Positions 51,163 through 61,146 are shown, numbered from the stretch's first letter. The stretch: 64,000 bases of DNA from Paenibacillus sonchi (GCF_016772475.1 NZ_CP068595.1:6882001-6946000); one strand, 5' to 3'. A program made the numbers and translations. The notes: a model not told the origin generated them from the letters alone.

Positions 51163-51720
51163 CTACGCGCGGGAGATGTATTTGCCTTCGCGGGTATCGA
51201 TCAGCAGAACGTCGTTCTCGTTGATGAAGAGCGGAACTTGTACTGTGAGGCCTGTTTCCAGCGTTGCCGCTTTGGTTGCGCCCTGGGCCGTGTTGCCTTT
51301 AACGCCCGGCTCGGTTTCCGTAACCTTCAGCTCTACGCTGGTCGGCAGGTTGATCCCGAGGATTTCACCCTGGTAGCTGACGATATTCACGGTCATGTTC
51401 TCTTTCAGGAAGTTAAGCTCCCATTCCAATTGCTTGGCGGACAACTCAAACTGATCGTAGGTTTCGTTGTCCATGAATACATGGTCCGATCCGCTTGCAT
51501 ACAAATATTGCACACCACGGTTTTCGATGATGGCGCGGCCGATCGTTTCACCGGCACGGAAGGTGCGCTCAACAGTGTTGCCGTTGCGCAGGTTCTTCAG
51601 CTTGGAGCGCACGAATGCGGCACCTTTACCCGGCTTAACATGCTGGAAATCGAGGACGGTAAAAATATCCCCATCCACCTCTACGGTCAAGCCTGTTTTG
51701 AAATCGTTAACTGAAATCAC
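51163..51720 (-). CDS. efp: translation elongation factor P
   Basis: 185 residues from a GTG with GGAGGG upstream. Three beta-barrel domains: KOW-like N-terminus ([20 protein letters not shown], with the conserved loop [16 protein letters not shown] that reaches the peptidyl-tRNA), OB domain 2 and OB domain 3 ([20 protein letters not shown] ending [19 protein letters not shown]). It rescues ribosomes stalled on polyproline. The modified Lys is in KPGKG. papA lies 51 bp upstream, as in Bacillus. Confidence 0.97.
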   Translation of the reverse strand: MISVNDFKTGLTVEVDGDIFTVLDFQHVKPGKGAAFVRSKLKNLRNGNTVERTFRAGETIGRAIIENRGVQYLYASGSDHVFMDNETYDQFELSAKQLEWELNFLKENMTVNIVSYQGEILGINLPTSVELKVTETEPGVKGNTAQGATKAATLETGLTVQVPLFINENDVLLIDTREGKYISRA

Positions 51721-51770
51721 TAAAAATCCCTCCTGGAATCAATTTACCTGTTTACCTGATTATTAACACC

Positions 51771-52838
51771 TTACAATACTAAATAATCCTTTGAAGAATG
51801 GGTCAGCAGCTTCATGCCGCTTTCGGTGATCACGATATCATCTTCGATCCGCACCCCGCCCAGACCCGGCAAATAAATGCCTGGCTCCACAGTTACAACC
51901 ATACCCGGTTCCATAATTTCATCCGCCAGCTTGGACAACCGCGGGTTTTCATGAACTTCCATACCCAGACCGTGTCCTGTGCTGTGTCCGAAATATTCAC
52001 CGTAGCCGTAACGGGTGATGATGTCGCGCGCCAGAGCGTCGCATTCCCTTCCGGTCATGCCCGGCTTGATATTGGCCAGCGTGTGAAGCTGCGCTTCAAG
52101 CACAATATCGTAAATTTCTTTGAGCTTGGGGTCCGGAGAGCCCAAAGCGATCGTACGTGTTACATCCGAGCAGTAGCCATCCAACAGCGCACCGAAATCG
52201 AAGGTCACGAATTCGTTGTTCTGAATGACCTTGCTGCTTGCCACGCCATGCGGCATCGCTGATCGTTCACCGGAAGCCACAATCGTATCGAACGAAGATG
52301 AGGTTGCGCCGTGGGTGCGCATGTAGAATTCCATTTCCAGATCCACGTCACGTTCGGTCATGCCGGGCTTGATCACATTCAGGATGTGGCTGAACGTGGC
52401 ATCCGCCAGATCCGCAGCACGCTGCATCACTGCAAGTTCGCCTTCATCCTTGAACGCCCGCAGATTCTCAACAGCCTTGGAGACCGGCACCAGCACCGCA
52501 GGCTGCAGTGCAGCCGCATATGTACTGTAAGCACTGAAAGTCACATCATCCTGTTCGAAGCCGATGCGGACATTCGCGCCCTGCAGCAGCTCGCGGACCG
52601 TCTCAATAAATTTCGGACCATGCTGTACCACCTTCAGGCCTGTAACCTGTTCCGCCGCTTGTGTCATATACCTGAAGTCAGTCAGCAGATAGCTGTCATC
52701 GCCGGTGATCAGCACATAACCGGAAGAACCGGTGAATCCGCTTAAATAGCGGCGGTTAATGCCGCTGGTTATTAAGATCGCATCCAATCCCTGTTCCTGC
52801 AAAACCTTGCGCAGCTTGGAGACACGCTTGTTGCCCAT
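51771..52838 (-). CDS. papA: Xaa-Pro aminopeptidase (M24 family)
   Basis: 355 residues from ATG 52838 (GGAG 7 nt upstream). N-terminal creatinase-like domain (LRKVLQEQGLDAILITSGIN), C-terminal pita-bread fold with metal ligands in FDFGALLDGYCSDVTR, GHSTGHGLGMEVHE, MVVTVEPGIYLPG and VRIEDDIVIT. It removes N-terminal residues before proline. Position papA-efp matches Bacillus yqhT-efp. In this genome no aroQ (yqhS) lies between yqhR and papA. Confidence 0.94.
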   Translation of the reverse strand: MGNKRVSKLRKVLQEQGLDAILITSGINRRYLSGFTGSSGYVLITGDDSYLLTDFRYMTQAAEQVTGLKVVQHGPKFIETVRELLQGANVRIGFEQDDVTFSAYSTYAAALQPAVLVPVSKAVENLRAFKDEGELAVMQRAADLADATFSHILNVIKPGMTERDVDLEMEFYMRTHGATSSSFDTIVASGERSAMPHGVASSKVIQNNEFVTFDFGALLDGYCSDVTRTIALGSPDPKLKEIYDIVLEAQLHTLANIKPGMTGRECDALARDIITRYGYGEYFGHSTGHGLGMEVHENPRLSKLADEIMEPGMVVTVEPGIYLPGLGGVRIEDDIVITESGMKLLTHSSKDYLVL

Positions 52839-52912
52839 TTTCATTCTCCTCTCGAAATAGCCACATTGTATTTTAACATAGGGTCATGCCCTTGAGAAGT
52901 TTTTTCGGGCTG

Positions 52913-53404
52913 TCAGGCAAGCTTTGTCTGCTGTTCGCGTTTCCGTTCATCTGTGTATTCCATTGCCGCCGTATATCCGATGAATAATCCCCAGAGCAAA
53001 AAGATGCAAAATTCACTGACCACAGAGTTCCACGGCAGCCTGAACATCTTCTGCTGCAGGAATTGCCAGGATCCGGCAAGGAAGATCGCCGACCAGCACA
53101 GCATCCCGAAGATCATCCCCGGCCATGGCCCCTTCAGCTTGCGCAAGATCAGCACATACAGCAGGGACGCTACCACCGAAAAAGCAATAAAACATAAATA
53201 TCCTAACAGATGACCCGCCGGTGTCATCAGGAACTCATGCTTAAAAAAGGGCTCGGCCAGAAATCCGGGGATTACCTTGGTAAAACGCAGGGTATAGATC
53301 AGCCAGCGTACCCCACCCCAGATGAATCCGGCGAAAAAGCCCAGCTCTATGCTGAAAAGAAAGGGGTTCGTATGTTCCGATTTTTGCTTATGGGATTTGC
53401 TCAT
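52913..53404 (-). CDS. yqhR: YqhR family membrane protein
   Basis: 163 residues, four membrane helices (about 18-38, 64-86, 96-112 and 132-150). The conserved SIELGFFAGFIWGGVRWLIY and PAGHLLGYLCFIAFSVVASL fit YqhR. Function unknown; upstream of papA on the same strand. Confidence 0.85.
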   Translation of the reverse strand: MSKSHKQKSEHTNPFLFSIELGFFAGFIWGGVRWLIYTLRFTKVIPGFLAEPFFKHEFLMTPAGHLLGYLCFIAFSVVASLLYVLILRKLKGPWPGMIFGMLCWSAIFLAGSWQFLQQKMFRLPWNSVVSEFCIFLLWGLFIGYTAAMEYTDERKREQQTKLA

Positions 53405-53560
53405 TATGCTGCCTCTCTTTCAATGGATTGGAATTGCCTGCCGGCTCTCTCCTCCCAGTTCCTAGTATGTACAGTAAAAGGCAATCCAACTAGCAATGTC
53501 GCCATAAATTAGTTACAATGTATTATATAAACCACATTAAAACACGGGAAGGTGAATTGG

Positions 53561-54559
53561 TTGTCCCAAGAAACTCCAAGTTACGGCGGCCAAGCCGTCA
53601 TTGAAGGCGTTATGTTCGGCGGCAAGCATATCAACGTAACTGCCGTAAGAAGGAAGAACGGGGAAATTACATTTTTGGAGGTGCCGAGAAGCGATAAGAG
53701 CTGGGTCGTAAAACTGCGCAGGATACCGCTTCTTCGCGGCCTTGTCAGTATTATAGATTCCAGCGCCAAAGGCTCGAAGCACCTGAATTATTCGGCGGAA
53801 TCCTATGCCGAGGATGAGACGGAGCCGGAGGATCAGGCTAAGCAGCAGGAGAAAGCCAAGAAAAAGGAAGAGGGCTGGAGCCTGGGGATGATTTTTGGCG
53901 TAGCGATCATGGGGATTTTATCTTTCCTTTTCGGCAAGCTGATCTTTACCCTTGTTCCCGTCTTTGTTGAAAATTTTCTGTTCAAGAATGCATTTGATAA
54001 CTACATTTTGCACAACCTCGTAGAAGGAGGAATTAAGCTGGTTCTGCTGCTCGTCTATCTGTGGGCTATCTCCCAGACCCCTGTAGTGAAGCGGCTGTTC
54101 CAGTACCATGGCGCCGAACACAAGGTCATCAGCGCATTTGAAGCCGGTGAAGAGCTGACAGTAGCGAACGTGCAGAAGTACAGCCGTCTGCATTACCGCT
54201 GCGGAAGCAGCTTCATGATGCTGACGATTATCCTTGGCGTCATTATCTATTCGGTGTTCCCTTGGGATAACCTGGTTGAACGTGTAGTGCAGCGGATTGT
54301 GCTGCTGCCTGTCGTAATCGGTATCTCCTTTGAGGTTCTGAAAGGAACCAATGCCGTAAGAGACATTCCGGGACTGAAGTACCTGGGCTACCCCGGACTG
54401 TGGCTGCAGCTGCTGACAACCAAGGAGCCCAAGGATGAAATGGTCGAAGTCTCCATCGCCTCATTTAACCGGATGCGGGAGCTGGATGCCGCAATCGAAG
54501 CAGGGGCATATACTGAAGCAAGTGTGTCAGGCGGAATATTGGATCCTGCGAAAGGATGA
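53561..54559 (+). CDS. yqhQ: YqhQ family protein (DUF1385)
   Basis: 332 residues from a TTG 6 nt after GGAAGGTG, giving SQETPSYGGQAVIEGVMFGG, the DUF1385 start. Membrane segments lie at about 115-145, 150-170 and 210-245, and HGAEHKVISAFEAGEELT and YHYRCGSSFMMLTI-like motifs with His/Cys suggest metal binding. A GTG 9 bp earlier is possible. Function unknown; divergent from yqhR, followed by yqhP. Confidence 0.9.
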   Translation: MSQETPSYGGQAVIEGVMFGGKHINVTAVRRKNGEITFLEVPRSDKSWVVKLRRIPLLRGLVSIIDSSAKGSKHLNYSAESYAEDETEPEDQAKQQEKAKKKEEGWSLGMIFGVAIMGILSFLFGKLIFTLVPVFVENFLFKNAFDNYILHNLVEGGIKLVLLLVYLWAISQTPVVKRLFQYHGAEHKVISAFEAGEELTVANVQKYSRLHYRCGSSFMMLTIILGVIIYSVFPWDNLVERVVQRIVLLPVVIGISFEVLKGTNAVRDIPGLKYLGYPGLWLQLLTTKEPKDEMVEVSIASFNRMRELDAAIEAGAYTEASVSGGILDPAKG

Positions 54560-54566
54560 GTGGTCT

Positions 54567-54908
54567 ATGATCAAGCATGCTTTGATTTTTTGGATAAGTG
54601 TAGCGCTGGCGGTACTGGGTTTGGTTACGCGGTTTATGCTGGTGGGCTTCGGGGCATTGACGTCTTTGATTATTCCGCTTTTGCTTTTAGGAATTGTGTT
54701 TTACGCGAACCGGTCTTTCAAGGCCGGCTATGGCCGGGGTTCAGGCAGATCCCAAACGAAAGTCATCCCTTCCCAAAAAACCATGGCCAAAGTCGCAGGC
54801 CTGCGCAAAACGCAGCCGGCAGCTCCCGGCAAACGCAAAACCTATCCGTTTCAGGTGATCGAAGGCAGCAAAGGCAAAAACGATGAGCAGCTGCCCAAAT
54901 ATCATTAA
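54567..54908 (+). CDS. yqhP: YqhP/SA1362 family small membrane protein
   Basis: 113 residues from ATG 54567 (AAAGGATGAG upstream), 7 bp after yqhQ. Two membrane helices (about 5-27 and 30-47) and a basic, proline-containing tail (QTKVIPSQKTMAKVAGLRKT). In Bacillus the yqhP-yqhQ neighbours are the same. Followed by a bidirectional terminator. Confidence 0.7.
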   Translation: MIKHALIFWISVALAVLGLVTRFMLVGFGALTSLIIPLLLLGIVFYANRSFKAGYGRGSGRSQTKVIPSQKTMAKVAGLRKTQPAAPGKRKTYPFQVIEGSKGKNDEQLPKYH

Positions 54909-54950
54909 AAAAACCTTCCCGCGCTGCAATACGCGGGAAGGCTTTTTTAT
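54907..54950. terminator. bidirectional terminator yqhP / patatin gene
   Basis: 10-bp perfect stem CCTTCCCGCG / CGCGGGAAGG, A-run before and TTTTTT after. Confidence 0.85.
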
Positions 54951-54960
54951 GCAAATGGAC

Positions 54961-55908
54961 TTAGAAAATCGTAGGCTTCGGAAGCGGCCGCCAATTTGCG
55001 AAAAACGCCTCCCCCGCCTTGTATCCGGCCGCATACAGCTCGTCACTTCTCTCCGGCGCGAGATTGAACTCCGTCATCGCGATGCCCAAGGTGGGAATCT
55101 TAACCGTCCGGATAAATTTCTCCGTTTCAATATACCGTTCATCATGGGCAGACAGCATGGTGCCCACCATAGCCTGCAGCATGCTGAAAGGACCGGTAAT
55201 CCTGTGCGGCTGCGGTTCGGTTTTGCCGATCATCTGATACCCGACCGTGGGGATTCTGCGGCCCGGGCTTTTGAAGCCCTCCTCCTTCTCGTCGAACAGC
55301 CACAACGGAAAATTGCTTAACAAGCCGCCATCGACCATATAGACAAACTGCTCAGCAAAAGACTTTCCTTTAGCCGCTTCATTGCTCAGCCGCAGCATCA
55401 CCGGATCAAAAAAATACGGGATGCTGCAGCTCATCCGCACCGCTTTGGCCACCTCGAAGCCGTCCGGGGAGATCCCATACAGCTTCAAGTCGTCAGGCAG
55501 CACAACCAGACGGCCGTTCGTAATATCGGAGGCGATAATGGACAGCTTGCCGCGGGGCAGATCTCCAAAGGTGACAAGCCCTTTTTCTTTCAAAATCCCG
55601 CGTATCCACGACTCCAGTGCCTCCCCGGAATACAGCCCTTTTTTGATCAGCACCCGAAAGGCCGGTCCCACATAAGCCGTATTATAGAGAAAGCCCCTTT
55701 TTAGAAAGGAGGTAAAAGCGGTGGCCTGGATAATCCTGCTCATGTCTTCACCGTCATACCCCGCCGCAAGCAGCGAAGCGATGATCGAGCCCGAAGAGGT
55801 TCCGGCCACCCGCTTAAACACCGCCCCCGCCTGCTCTGATGCCTGAACCGCGCCCGCGAGCGAGATCCCCTTCACACCCCCGCCTTCAAATACGGCATTG
55901 ATCTCCAT
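54961..55908 (-). CDS. yqhO: patatin-like phospholipase (YqhO-type)
   Basis: 315 residues. Oxyanion-hole motif GGGVKG (residues 8-13), nucleophile Ser in GTSSGS, and the catalytic Asp in MVDGGLLSNFP, in the order of patatin lipases. GGGGGATG precedes the ATG. It probably hydrolyses membrane phospholipid or acyl esters. Lies between yqhP and a secreted glycosidase; mntR follows, as in the Bacillus yqhN-yqhO neighbourhood. Confidence 0.9.
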   Translation of the reverse strand: MEINAVFEGGGVKGISLAGAVQASEQAGAVFKRVAGTSSGSIIASLLAAGYDGEDMSRIIQATAFTSFLKRGFLYNTAYVGPAFRVLIKKGLYSGEALESWIRGILKEKGLVTFGDLPRGKLSIIASDITNGRLVVLPDDLKLYGISPDGFEVAKAVRMSCSIPYFFDPVMLRLSNEAAKGKSFAEQFVYMVDGGLLSNFPLWLFDEKEEGFKSPGRRIPTVGYQMIGKTEPQPHRITGPFSMLQAMVGTMLSAHDERYIETEKFIRTVKIPTLGIAMTEFNLAPERSDELYAAGYKAGEAFFANWRPLPKPTIF

Positions 55909-55965
55909 AGACAGTCATCCCCCGTTCCATAGACCTAATGCTTATCTATGAGCACGGGGGAAATT

Positions 55966-57654
55966 TCATGACTTGAAATAAAAGGTCAGCAGGCTGGCGA
56001 GTCCAAAAGGATCGCGGCTTACAATATCGTTCGCTCTGAACATAATGCTGCCGGCTACTTCATTGTATTTCTCATTATATTTTAACTGGTTGATAATCTG
56101 TTCGCCGCTTTGCCACTCAGCGCTTTTGTCGGTTCCTACTTTGTAGGTGGCCTGTCCTATGTAGAGCTTGACTCCGGTACCCTTCACCTCGTTCACCCAC
56201 CAGTCCACGAGCTTGTCGTACCGTGCCGCATTGAAGGAGAGGCTCCAATAAATCTGCGGGGCAATATAGTCGATCCAGCCGCTGCGTATCCAGGTCCGCG
56301 TATCGGCGTACATGTCGTCATAGGCAGATACCCCTGCCGTGGTATCGGAACCCGTGCTGTCCGCCTTCTTGTTGCGCCAGACGCCAAACGGGCTGACACC
56401 GAAGGAGACATCCGATTTCACGCCATGAATGGACTGGCCGAGCCGGCTGATGAAATCATTGATATTGTCCCGCCGCCAATCCCCCTTGGAGCTGATGGAC
56501 TTGGAATTATAGGTCTTGAACGCCTCATCATCGGCAAAAGATCCGGATGGATAGAAATAATCATCCAGATGGACCCCGTCAATGTCATAGCCCTTCACTA
56601 CTTCCATTACGGTATCGATGATATGCTGGCGGGCTTCCGGAATGCCCGGATTAATATAGAGCTTGCTGTCCGCTTTGACGATCCATTCCGGATGGGCTTT
56701 TGCCACATGATTGCCCGCCAGATTGGCCGTGTTGGCATCTGTTGTCGCACGGAACGGATTGAACCAGGCATGGAACTGCATGCCCCTGCTGTGAGCGGCA
56801 CTGATCATAAATTCCAGCGGATCATAACCCGGATTCTTGCCCTGCGAGCCGGTCAATACCTTGGACCAGGGAACAAGCACCGAGGGATACAGGCTGTCTC
56901 CGGAGGGTCTGACCTGCACGAATACGGCATTGAAGCCGGTTTTTTGCAGCTTGTCGAGCAATGTGTTGAATTCCTGCTTCTGCTTGGCCTCATTGCCCGC
57001 TGAGGAAGTAGAAGGCCAGTCCAGATTGAACACGGTTGAGATCCAGGCGCCCTTCATTTCTTTCGGGGCCTTCGCTCCCGGAACCGATGGAACTGTCGGT
57101 ACAGGAACTGTTGGTGTCGGCACGTTCGGCGTTGGCACGTTAGGTGTCGGCACAGGGGTTGGTGACGGCACGCTTGTCGGTGCAGGCACTACCGGCGCGG
57201 ACGGTCCGACAATCTCCGTATTTGAATACAGCGCAATGTGTTTGGTTGCCTGATTCCAGACGACCTGCAGCCCAAGCTGCTCACTTACAAAACGCAACGG
57301 CACTGTCACCCGGCCCTGCACAATCTGCACAGAGGTATCCAAGGCTACCGGTGTTCCCCCTACATCGGCTGTCTTTTTGCCGCTGGTGAGCTTCAGCACA
57401 TTCTCCCCTTTGCTGATCGTAGCAGTCTTATTGCTCTGATTCCACTCGACCGCTGCACCCAGCCCTTTGCTGACTACACCTACAGGCACCATAGTCACAC
57501 CTGAAGCGGTAATAAACGGCGGCACATCACTGCTCAAGGCCTCGCCGTCCAGCTCAATGGTTATCGGTATCGCCGTCGCCCGAACGCCGGTCATACCGAG
57601 CGGGAGACATAACAGCAGCACCAATAACCCTAACATCCATTTACGGTAATTCAT
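55966..57654 (-). CDS. secreted GHL10 (DUF187) glycoside hydrolase-like protein with copper amine oxidase-type N-domain
   Basis: 562 residues from ATG 57654 (GGGGAGG upstream). Signal peptide about 1-27. An amine-oxidase N-domain-like module (about 45-150; MVPVGVVSKGLGAAVEWNQS, VPLRFVSEQLGLQVVWNQAT) precedes a Pro/Thr/Val linker of short repeats such as VPTPNVPTP (about 160-195). The GHL10 domain follows (AWISTVFNLDWPSTSSAGNE, FHAWFNPFRATTD, GVHLDDYFYPSG, VSFGVSPFGVWRN, APQIYWSLS). Members cleave peptidoglycan-related glycans in some bacteria; the substrate here is unknown. Confidence 0.88.
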   Translation of the reverse strand: MNYRKWMLGLLVLLLCLPLGMTGVRATAIPITIELDGEALSSDVPPFITASGVTMVPVGVVSKGLGAAVEWNQSNKTATISKGENVLKLTSGKKTADVGGTPVALDTSVQIVQGRVTVPLRFVSEQLGLQVVWNQATKHIALYSNTEIVGPSAPVVPAPTSVPSPTPVPTPNVPTPNVPTPTVPVPTVPSVPGAKAPKEMKGAWISTVFNLDWPSTSSAGNEAKQKQEFNTLLDKLQKTGFNAVFVQVRPSGDSLYPSVLVPWSKVLTGSQGKNPGYDPLEFMISAAHSRGMQFHAWFNPFRATTDANTANLAGNHVAKAHPEWIVKADSKLYINPGIPEARQHIIDTVMEVVKGYDIDGVHLDDYFYPSGSFADDEAFKTYNSKSISSKGDWRRDNINDFISRLGQSIHGVKSDVSFGVSPFGVWRNKKADSTGSDTTAGVSAYDDMYADTRTWIRSGWIDYIAPQIYWSLSFNAARYDKLVDWWVNEVKGTGVKLYIGQATYKVGTDKSAEWQSGEQIINQLKYNEKYNEVAGSIMFRANDIVSRDPFGLASLLTFYFKS

Positions 57655-57694
57655 AATTCCTCCCCGGTATACAGTAAAATTTTGCGCGGACACC

Positions 57695-57738
57695 AAAAAA
57701 CGGCCTTCTCGTCCTTATCAAAAGGGAGACGGCCGTTT
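57695..57738 (-). terminator. terminator of mntR
   Basis: Minus strand: AACGGCCGTCTC / GAGAAGGCCGTT stem, then TTTTTT; 97 bp after mntR. Confidence 0.65.
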
Positions 57739-57834
57739 CTCTTGCCAAACGGAGTCCTGAAACAAAAAAGAACGATACCGTTATGACGTAAAAAAACTGG
57801 AAAGGTTGCGGTAATCACACAAAAACAACATCAT

Positions 57835-58260
57835 TTATGAGTCGCTGACCAGTTCAAGATGAATATCGTATAAGGTCTGCAGACGCGCTTCATCACGGCG
57901 AAAATACTCCACCAGCGTCTCAATGCGCGTAATGGAGTCCCAGCTCAAATGATGCTCGATTCCTTCCACATCCTTATAAATATGCTCCTGCTGGACTCCG
58001 ATCAGGCCGAGGAATTCCTCCAGCAGCTGGTGGCGGTCAACGAGACGTTTTCCCACTTTTTTCCCTTTGCTTGTTAGGACAAGCCCACGATATTTCTCAT
58101 AGATGAGATATTCGTCCTTATCCAGTTTTTGGATCATCTTGGTCACAGAGGAGGGGTGGACTTCCAGTCCCTCGGCAATATCCGAGACCCGCGCATAACC
58201 CTTCTCGTCGATGAGCTTGTATATGCGCTCCAAATAATCCTCCATGCTGGGTGTTGGCAT
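57835..58260 (-). CDS. mntR: manganese transport regulator MntR
   Basis: 141 residues. DtxR-type winged helix ([40 protein letters not shown], recognition helix) and dimerisation domain with metal ligands (Asp near residue 8; [10 protein letters not shown], and [10 protein letters not shown] containing the Glu/His pair). It represses Mn uptake and activates Mn efflux when Mn is high. AGAGG precedes the start; no MntR box could be recognised at its own promoter. Confidence 0.95.
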   Translation of the reverse strand: MPTPSMEDYLERIYKLIDEKGYARVSDIAEGLEVHPSSVTKMIQKLDKDEYLIYEKYRGLVLTSKGKKVGKRLVDRHQLLEEFLGLIGVQQEHIYKDVEGIEHHLSWDSITRIETLVEYFRRDEARLQTLYDIHLELVSDS

Positions 58261-58452
58261 TCAACTTTACCTCTTTTCTATAATGAGCGTGGCGCCGGGG
58301 CGGACCTTGCTCTAACAATGATACATGTTTCTGCCGCTCCTTGGCAAGTCCTGCGGCACAGTTCCCACAGCGCCTAGCGATGTTTTCCATGGTTTTCACC
58401 GGCCCGATCTCGGCACAATAGCCATATCCTCATTCATAAGGAGCGTGAATTC

Positions 58453-59528
58453 ATGACCACGGCAATAACCGAACGCCCCTCCGCCAAAAAACACCGCAGG
58501 CCCACCGGCCTGTTTATTCCTGAACTTGTTTTTTTGAGCCGGAGGCGCTGAAATATCCCAAAGGTGAGCGGATCATGGAATGGGTCAAAGCGCAGAATAT
58601 CCCTTACCGCATGACTACTTCACACAACCGGATTACCAATCTGCCGGGAGAAACAGAGCTGGAGCAATATAAAATTGCCAAACGGACCCTTGTGGTGGGC
58701 ATCCGCAAAACCTTGACCTTTGACCAGTCCAAGCCCTCTGCTGACTATGCCATTCCGATTGCCACCGGCTGCATGGGCCACTGCCATTACTGCTACCTGC
58801 AGACAACCCTTGGCGCCAAACCGTATATCCGTGTGTATGTCAATACAGGCGATGTGATCGACGCGGCCAAAAAATATATCGAAGAACGCGCGCCGGAGAT
58901 CACTTCCTTTGAAGCGGCGTGCACCTCCGATCCGCTGGGACTGGAGCATATCACCGGTTCTCTGGCCGAGCTGATTACCTTCATTGCGGACGAGCCGCTG
59001 GGGCGGCTGCGTTTTGTCACCAAATACCAGCATGTTGAGCCGCTGCTCCGCCTGAAGCATAACGGCCACACCCGAATCCGGTTCAGTGTGAACGCCGATT
59101 ACGTGATCCGGAATTTCGAGCCGGCGACCGCACGCTTCGAGGAACGGATTGAAGCTGCCGAACAAATCGCCCGGGCCGGGTACCCGCTTGGCTTCATCAT
59201 CGCCCCGATCATCTGGCATGAGGGCTGGCAGGAAGGGTACGCCGGGCTGCTGGCGAAGCTGGCCCAGGCGCTGCCGCCGGAAGCGGGCAAAGGCCTTACT
59301 TTTGAAATGATTCAGCACCGGTTCACCAAGACGGCCAAAACCGTCATCGAGAAACGTTATCCGAAATCCAAACTGGAAATGGACATCGAGAAGCGTAAAA
59401 AGAAATGGGGCCGCTGGGGCCAGCACAAATACGTCTATCCCGATGAACAGCAAACCGCCCTGCGGGAATTCATCACAGAGCGGATTTTTGAACATTTCCC
59501 GCAAGCGGGAATTGATTATTTTACCTGA
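58453..59528 (+). pseudogene. splB: spore photoproduct lyase, frameshifted in a T-run
   Basis: Expected start ATG 58453 (AAGGAG 9 nt upstream): MTTAITERPSAKKHRRPTGL and FIPELVF; then the frame breaks in TTTTTTT at 58530. One base more would give FIPELVFFEPEALKYPKGERI and run into the long intact frame. That frame holds the radical-SAM cluster ATGCMGHCHYCYLQ (CxxxCxxC), then ERAPEITSFEAACTSDP and the C-terminal Cys-free region. Span 1076 nt is one base short of a multiple of three. SplB repairs spore DNA photoproducts. If the frameshift is real, only a 317-residue C-terminal piece starting at ATG 58575 could be made. Confidence 0.85.
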
Positions 59529-59555
59529 TTGGAAGGCGGTCATTGGGTTCAGCAG

Positions 59556-60269
59556 TTAGAACTTCAGCCAATCCGGCGTAATTCCCTGCAGCCATATGGT
59601 GATGCGGAACATCTGATCCGTAAACAGCAGGAGTCCCATGAAAATCATCAGTCCGCCGCCCACCTTCATCAGCAGATTGGAATATTTGAGGATGCGCCGC
59701 GCTCCGCCGAGGAAGAAGGCCAGCACGAAGAAGGGCAGCGCAAAGCCGATGCAATAGGCCGTAATCAGCGTAAACCAGGCCCCTTGGTCGCTGGCCGACA
59801 GCGCAATGATTGGAGTCAGGATCGGGCCAATGCATGGAGACCAGCCTGCTGAGAAGCCGATGCCGAGAATGAACGAGCCCAGATAGCCTGCCGGCTTCCA
59901 TCGCAGATTGAGTTTGTGTTCACGGAGCAGAAACTTGGGTTGAAAAATCCCCAGCAGGAACAGCCCCATCGCCATCACAAGAATGGCAGACAATTGCCGG
60001 ATTAAATCCCGCTGCTCCTGAAATACTTCTCCAAACAGCCCGGCTCCGAAGCCGATGGTATAGAACACTGCCGACAACCCAAGAATAAAGGCCAGCGTAT
60101 GGCTGATGGTCCGGAACCGGGCCTTTCGGGTATTGCTTCCGGCCTTTAATTCCTGAACGGACAGACCGGTGATATAGCTCAGATAGGAAGGGTACAGCGG
60201 CAGACAGCAGGGCGATATGAAAGACGCCACACCGGCAGCAAAAGCAATTCCTGCATTCAGATTAGACAA
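59556..60269 (-). CDS. ccdA: cytochrome c biogenesis protein CcdA
   Basis: 237 residues from a TTG (AAGGAGA 8 nt upstream). Six membrane helices. The two redox Cys of the DsbD-core family appear in SFISPCCLPLYPSYL and GWSPCIGPILTPII. It moves reducing power from thioredoxin across the membrane for cytochrome c maturation and spore synthesis. A longer frame to 60335 has no site. Confidence 0.9.
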   Translation of the reverse strand: MSNLNAGIAFAAGVASFISPCCLPLYPSYLSYITGLSVQELKAGSNTRKARFRTISHTLAFILGLSAVFYTIGFGAGLFGEVFQEQRDLIRQLSAILVMAMGLFLLGIFQPKFLLREHKLNLRWKPAGYLGSFILGIGFSAGWSPCIGPILTPIIALSASDQGAWFTLITAYCIGFALPFFVLAFFLGGARRILKYSNLLMKVGGGLMIFMGLLLFTDQMFRITIWLQGITPDWLKF

Positions 60270-60342
60270 AGTGGCTTCTCTCCTTCCGGGCTTAAGGGTC
60301 ACTTCGTTATGGGCAGAAAAGCAGAACACTTTCACGAACTTC

Positions 60343-61146
60343 TTACGCTGGCAGACCTTTTTTACCGATCAGTGTCAAGAACAAAAATGCGATCAGCAGG
60401 AGAACAATCGTGGCGCCAGGGGCCAGATTCCAAATTCCTGCCACCACCAGCCCGCCAACCACCGCAATCTCTGCAATGATGACGGACAGCATCACCGAAG
60501 ACTTGAAGCTGCGCGACAGCAGCAGACTGATTGCCACGGGAATAGTCAGCAGCGCCGACACCAGCAGCGAGCCGACGATCTTGATCGCCGTGCTGATCAC
60601 AAGCGCCGTCAGCACTGTAATCAGCATATTCAGCAGCTTCACGGGCAGCCCGCTCACGCTGGCTGCATCCTCCTCAAAGCTGAGCAGAAAAAATTCTTTG
60701 AAAAACAGGGTTACCACGACCACCACCGCCAGCGTAACGATCCCCACGACGATGAGATCGGTGTTGTCGAGCGTATAAATGCTGCCGAACAAGTAGCTCA
60801 TCACATCCGCATTATACCCTTTGCCCAAGGTAAAAAAAAGCGAGGCCAGCGCTACCCCGCCCGACATAATGATGGCGATCGACAGCTCGGCATAGCTTTT
60901 GTACGCCTTGCGCAGCTTCTCGATCGCGAAGGACGCCACGACCGCAAAGATCAGCCCCGCTCCCAGCGGATAAAAGCCGGTCAAAAAGCCGAGCGCTACC
61001 CCGGCAATCGTCACATGCGCCAGCGTATCGCCGATCATGGACAGGCGGCGCAGGACCAGAAACACGCCGATGAGCGGCGCAGTAATCCCGATCATCAGCC
61101 CGCCCGCAAGCGCCCGCTGAAAAAAATCACTGAATAGAATTTCCAA
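60343..61146 (-). CDS. znuB: zinc ABC transporter permease
   Basis: 267 residues from a TTG (AAGGAG 8 nt upstream). About eight membrane helices; EILFSDFFQRALAGGLMIG, then LVLRRLSMIGDTLAHVTIAG, a hallmark of the ABC-3 family, and a FEEDAASVSGLPVK coupling loop. It is the membrane channel for ZnuA-delivered metal. The ABC-3 family also serves Mn; the Zur boxes upstream of znuA favour Zn. Unusually, 685 bp separate it from znuC. Confidence 0.88.
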   Translation of the reverse strand: MEILFSDFFQRALAGGLMIGITAPLIGVFLVLRRLSMIGDTLAHVTIAGVALGFLTGFYPLGAGLIFAVVASFAIEKLRKAYKSYAELSIAIIMSGGVALASLFFTLGKGYNADVMSYLFGSIYTLDNTDLIVVGIVTLAVVVVVTLFFKEFFLLSFEEDAASVSGLPVKLLNMLITVLTALVISTAIKIVGSLLVSALLTIPVAISLLLSRSFKSSVMLSVIIAEIAVVGGLVVAGIWNLAPGATIVLLLIAFLFLTLIGKKGLPA

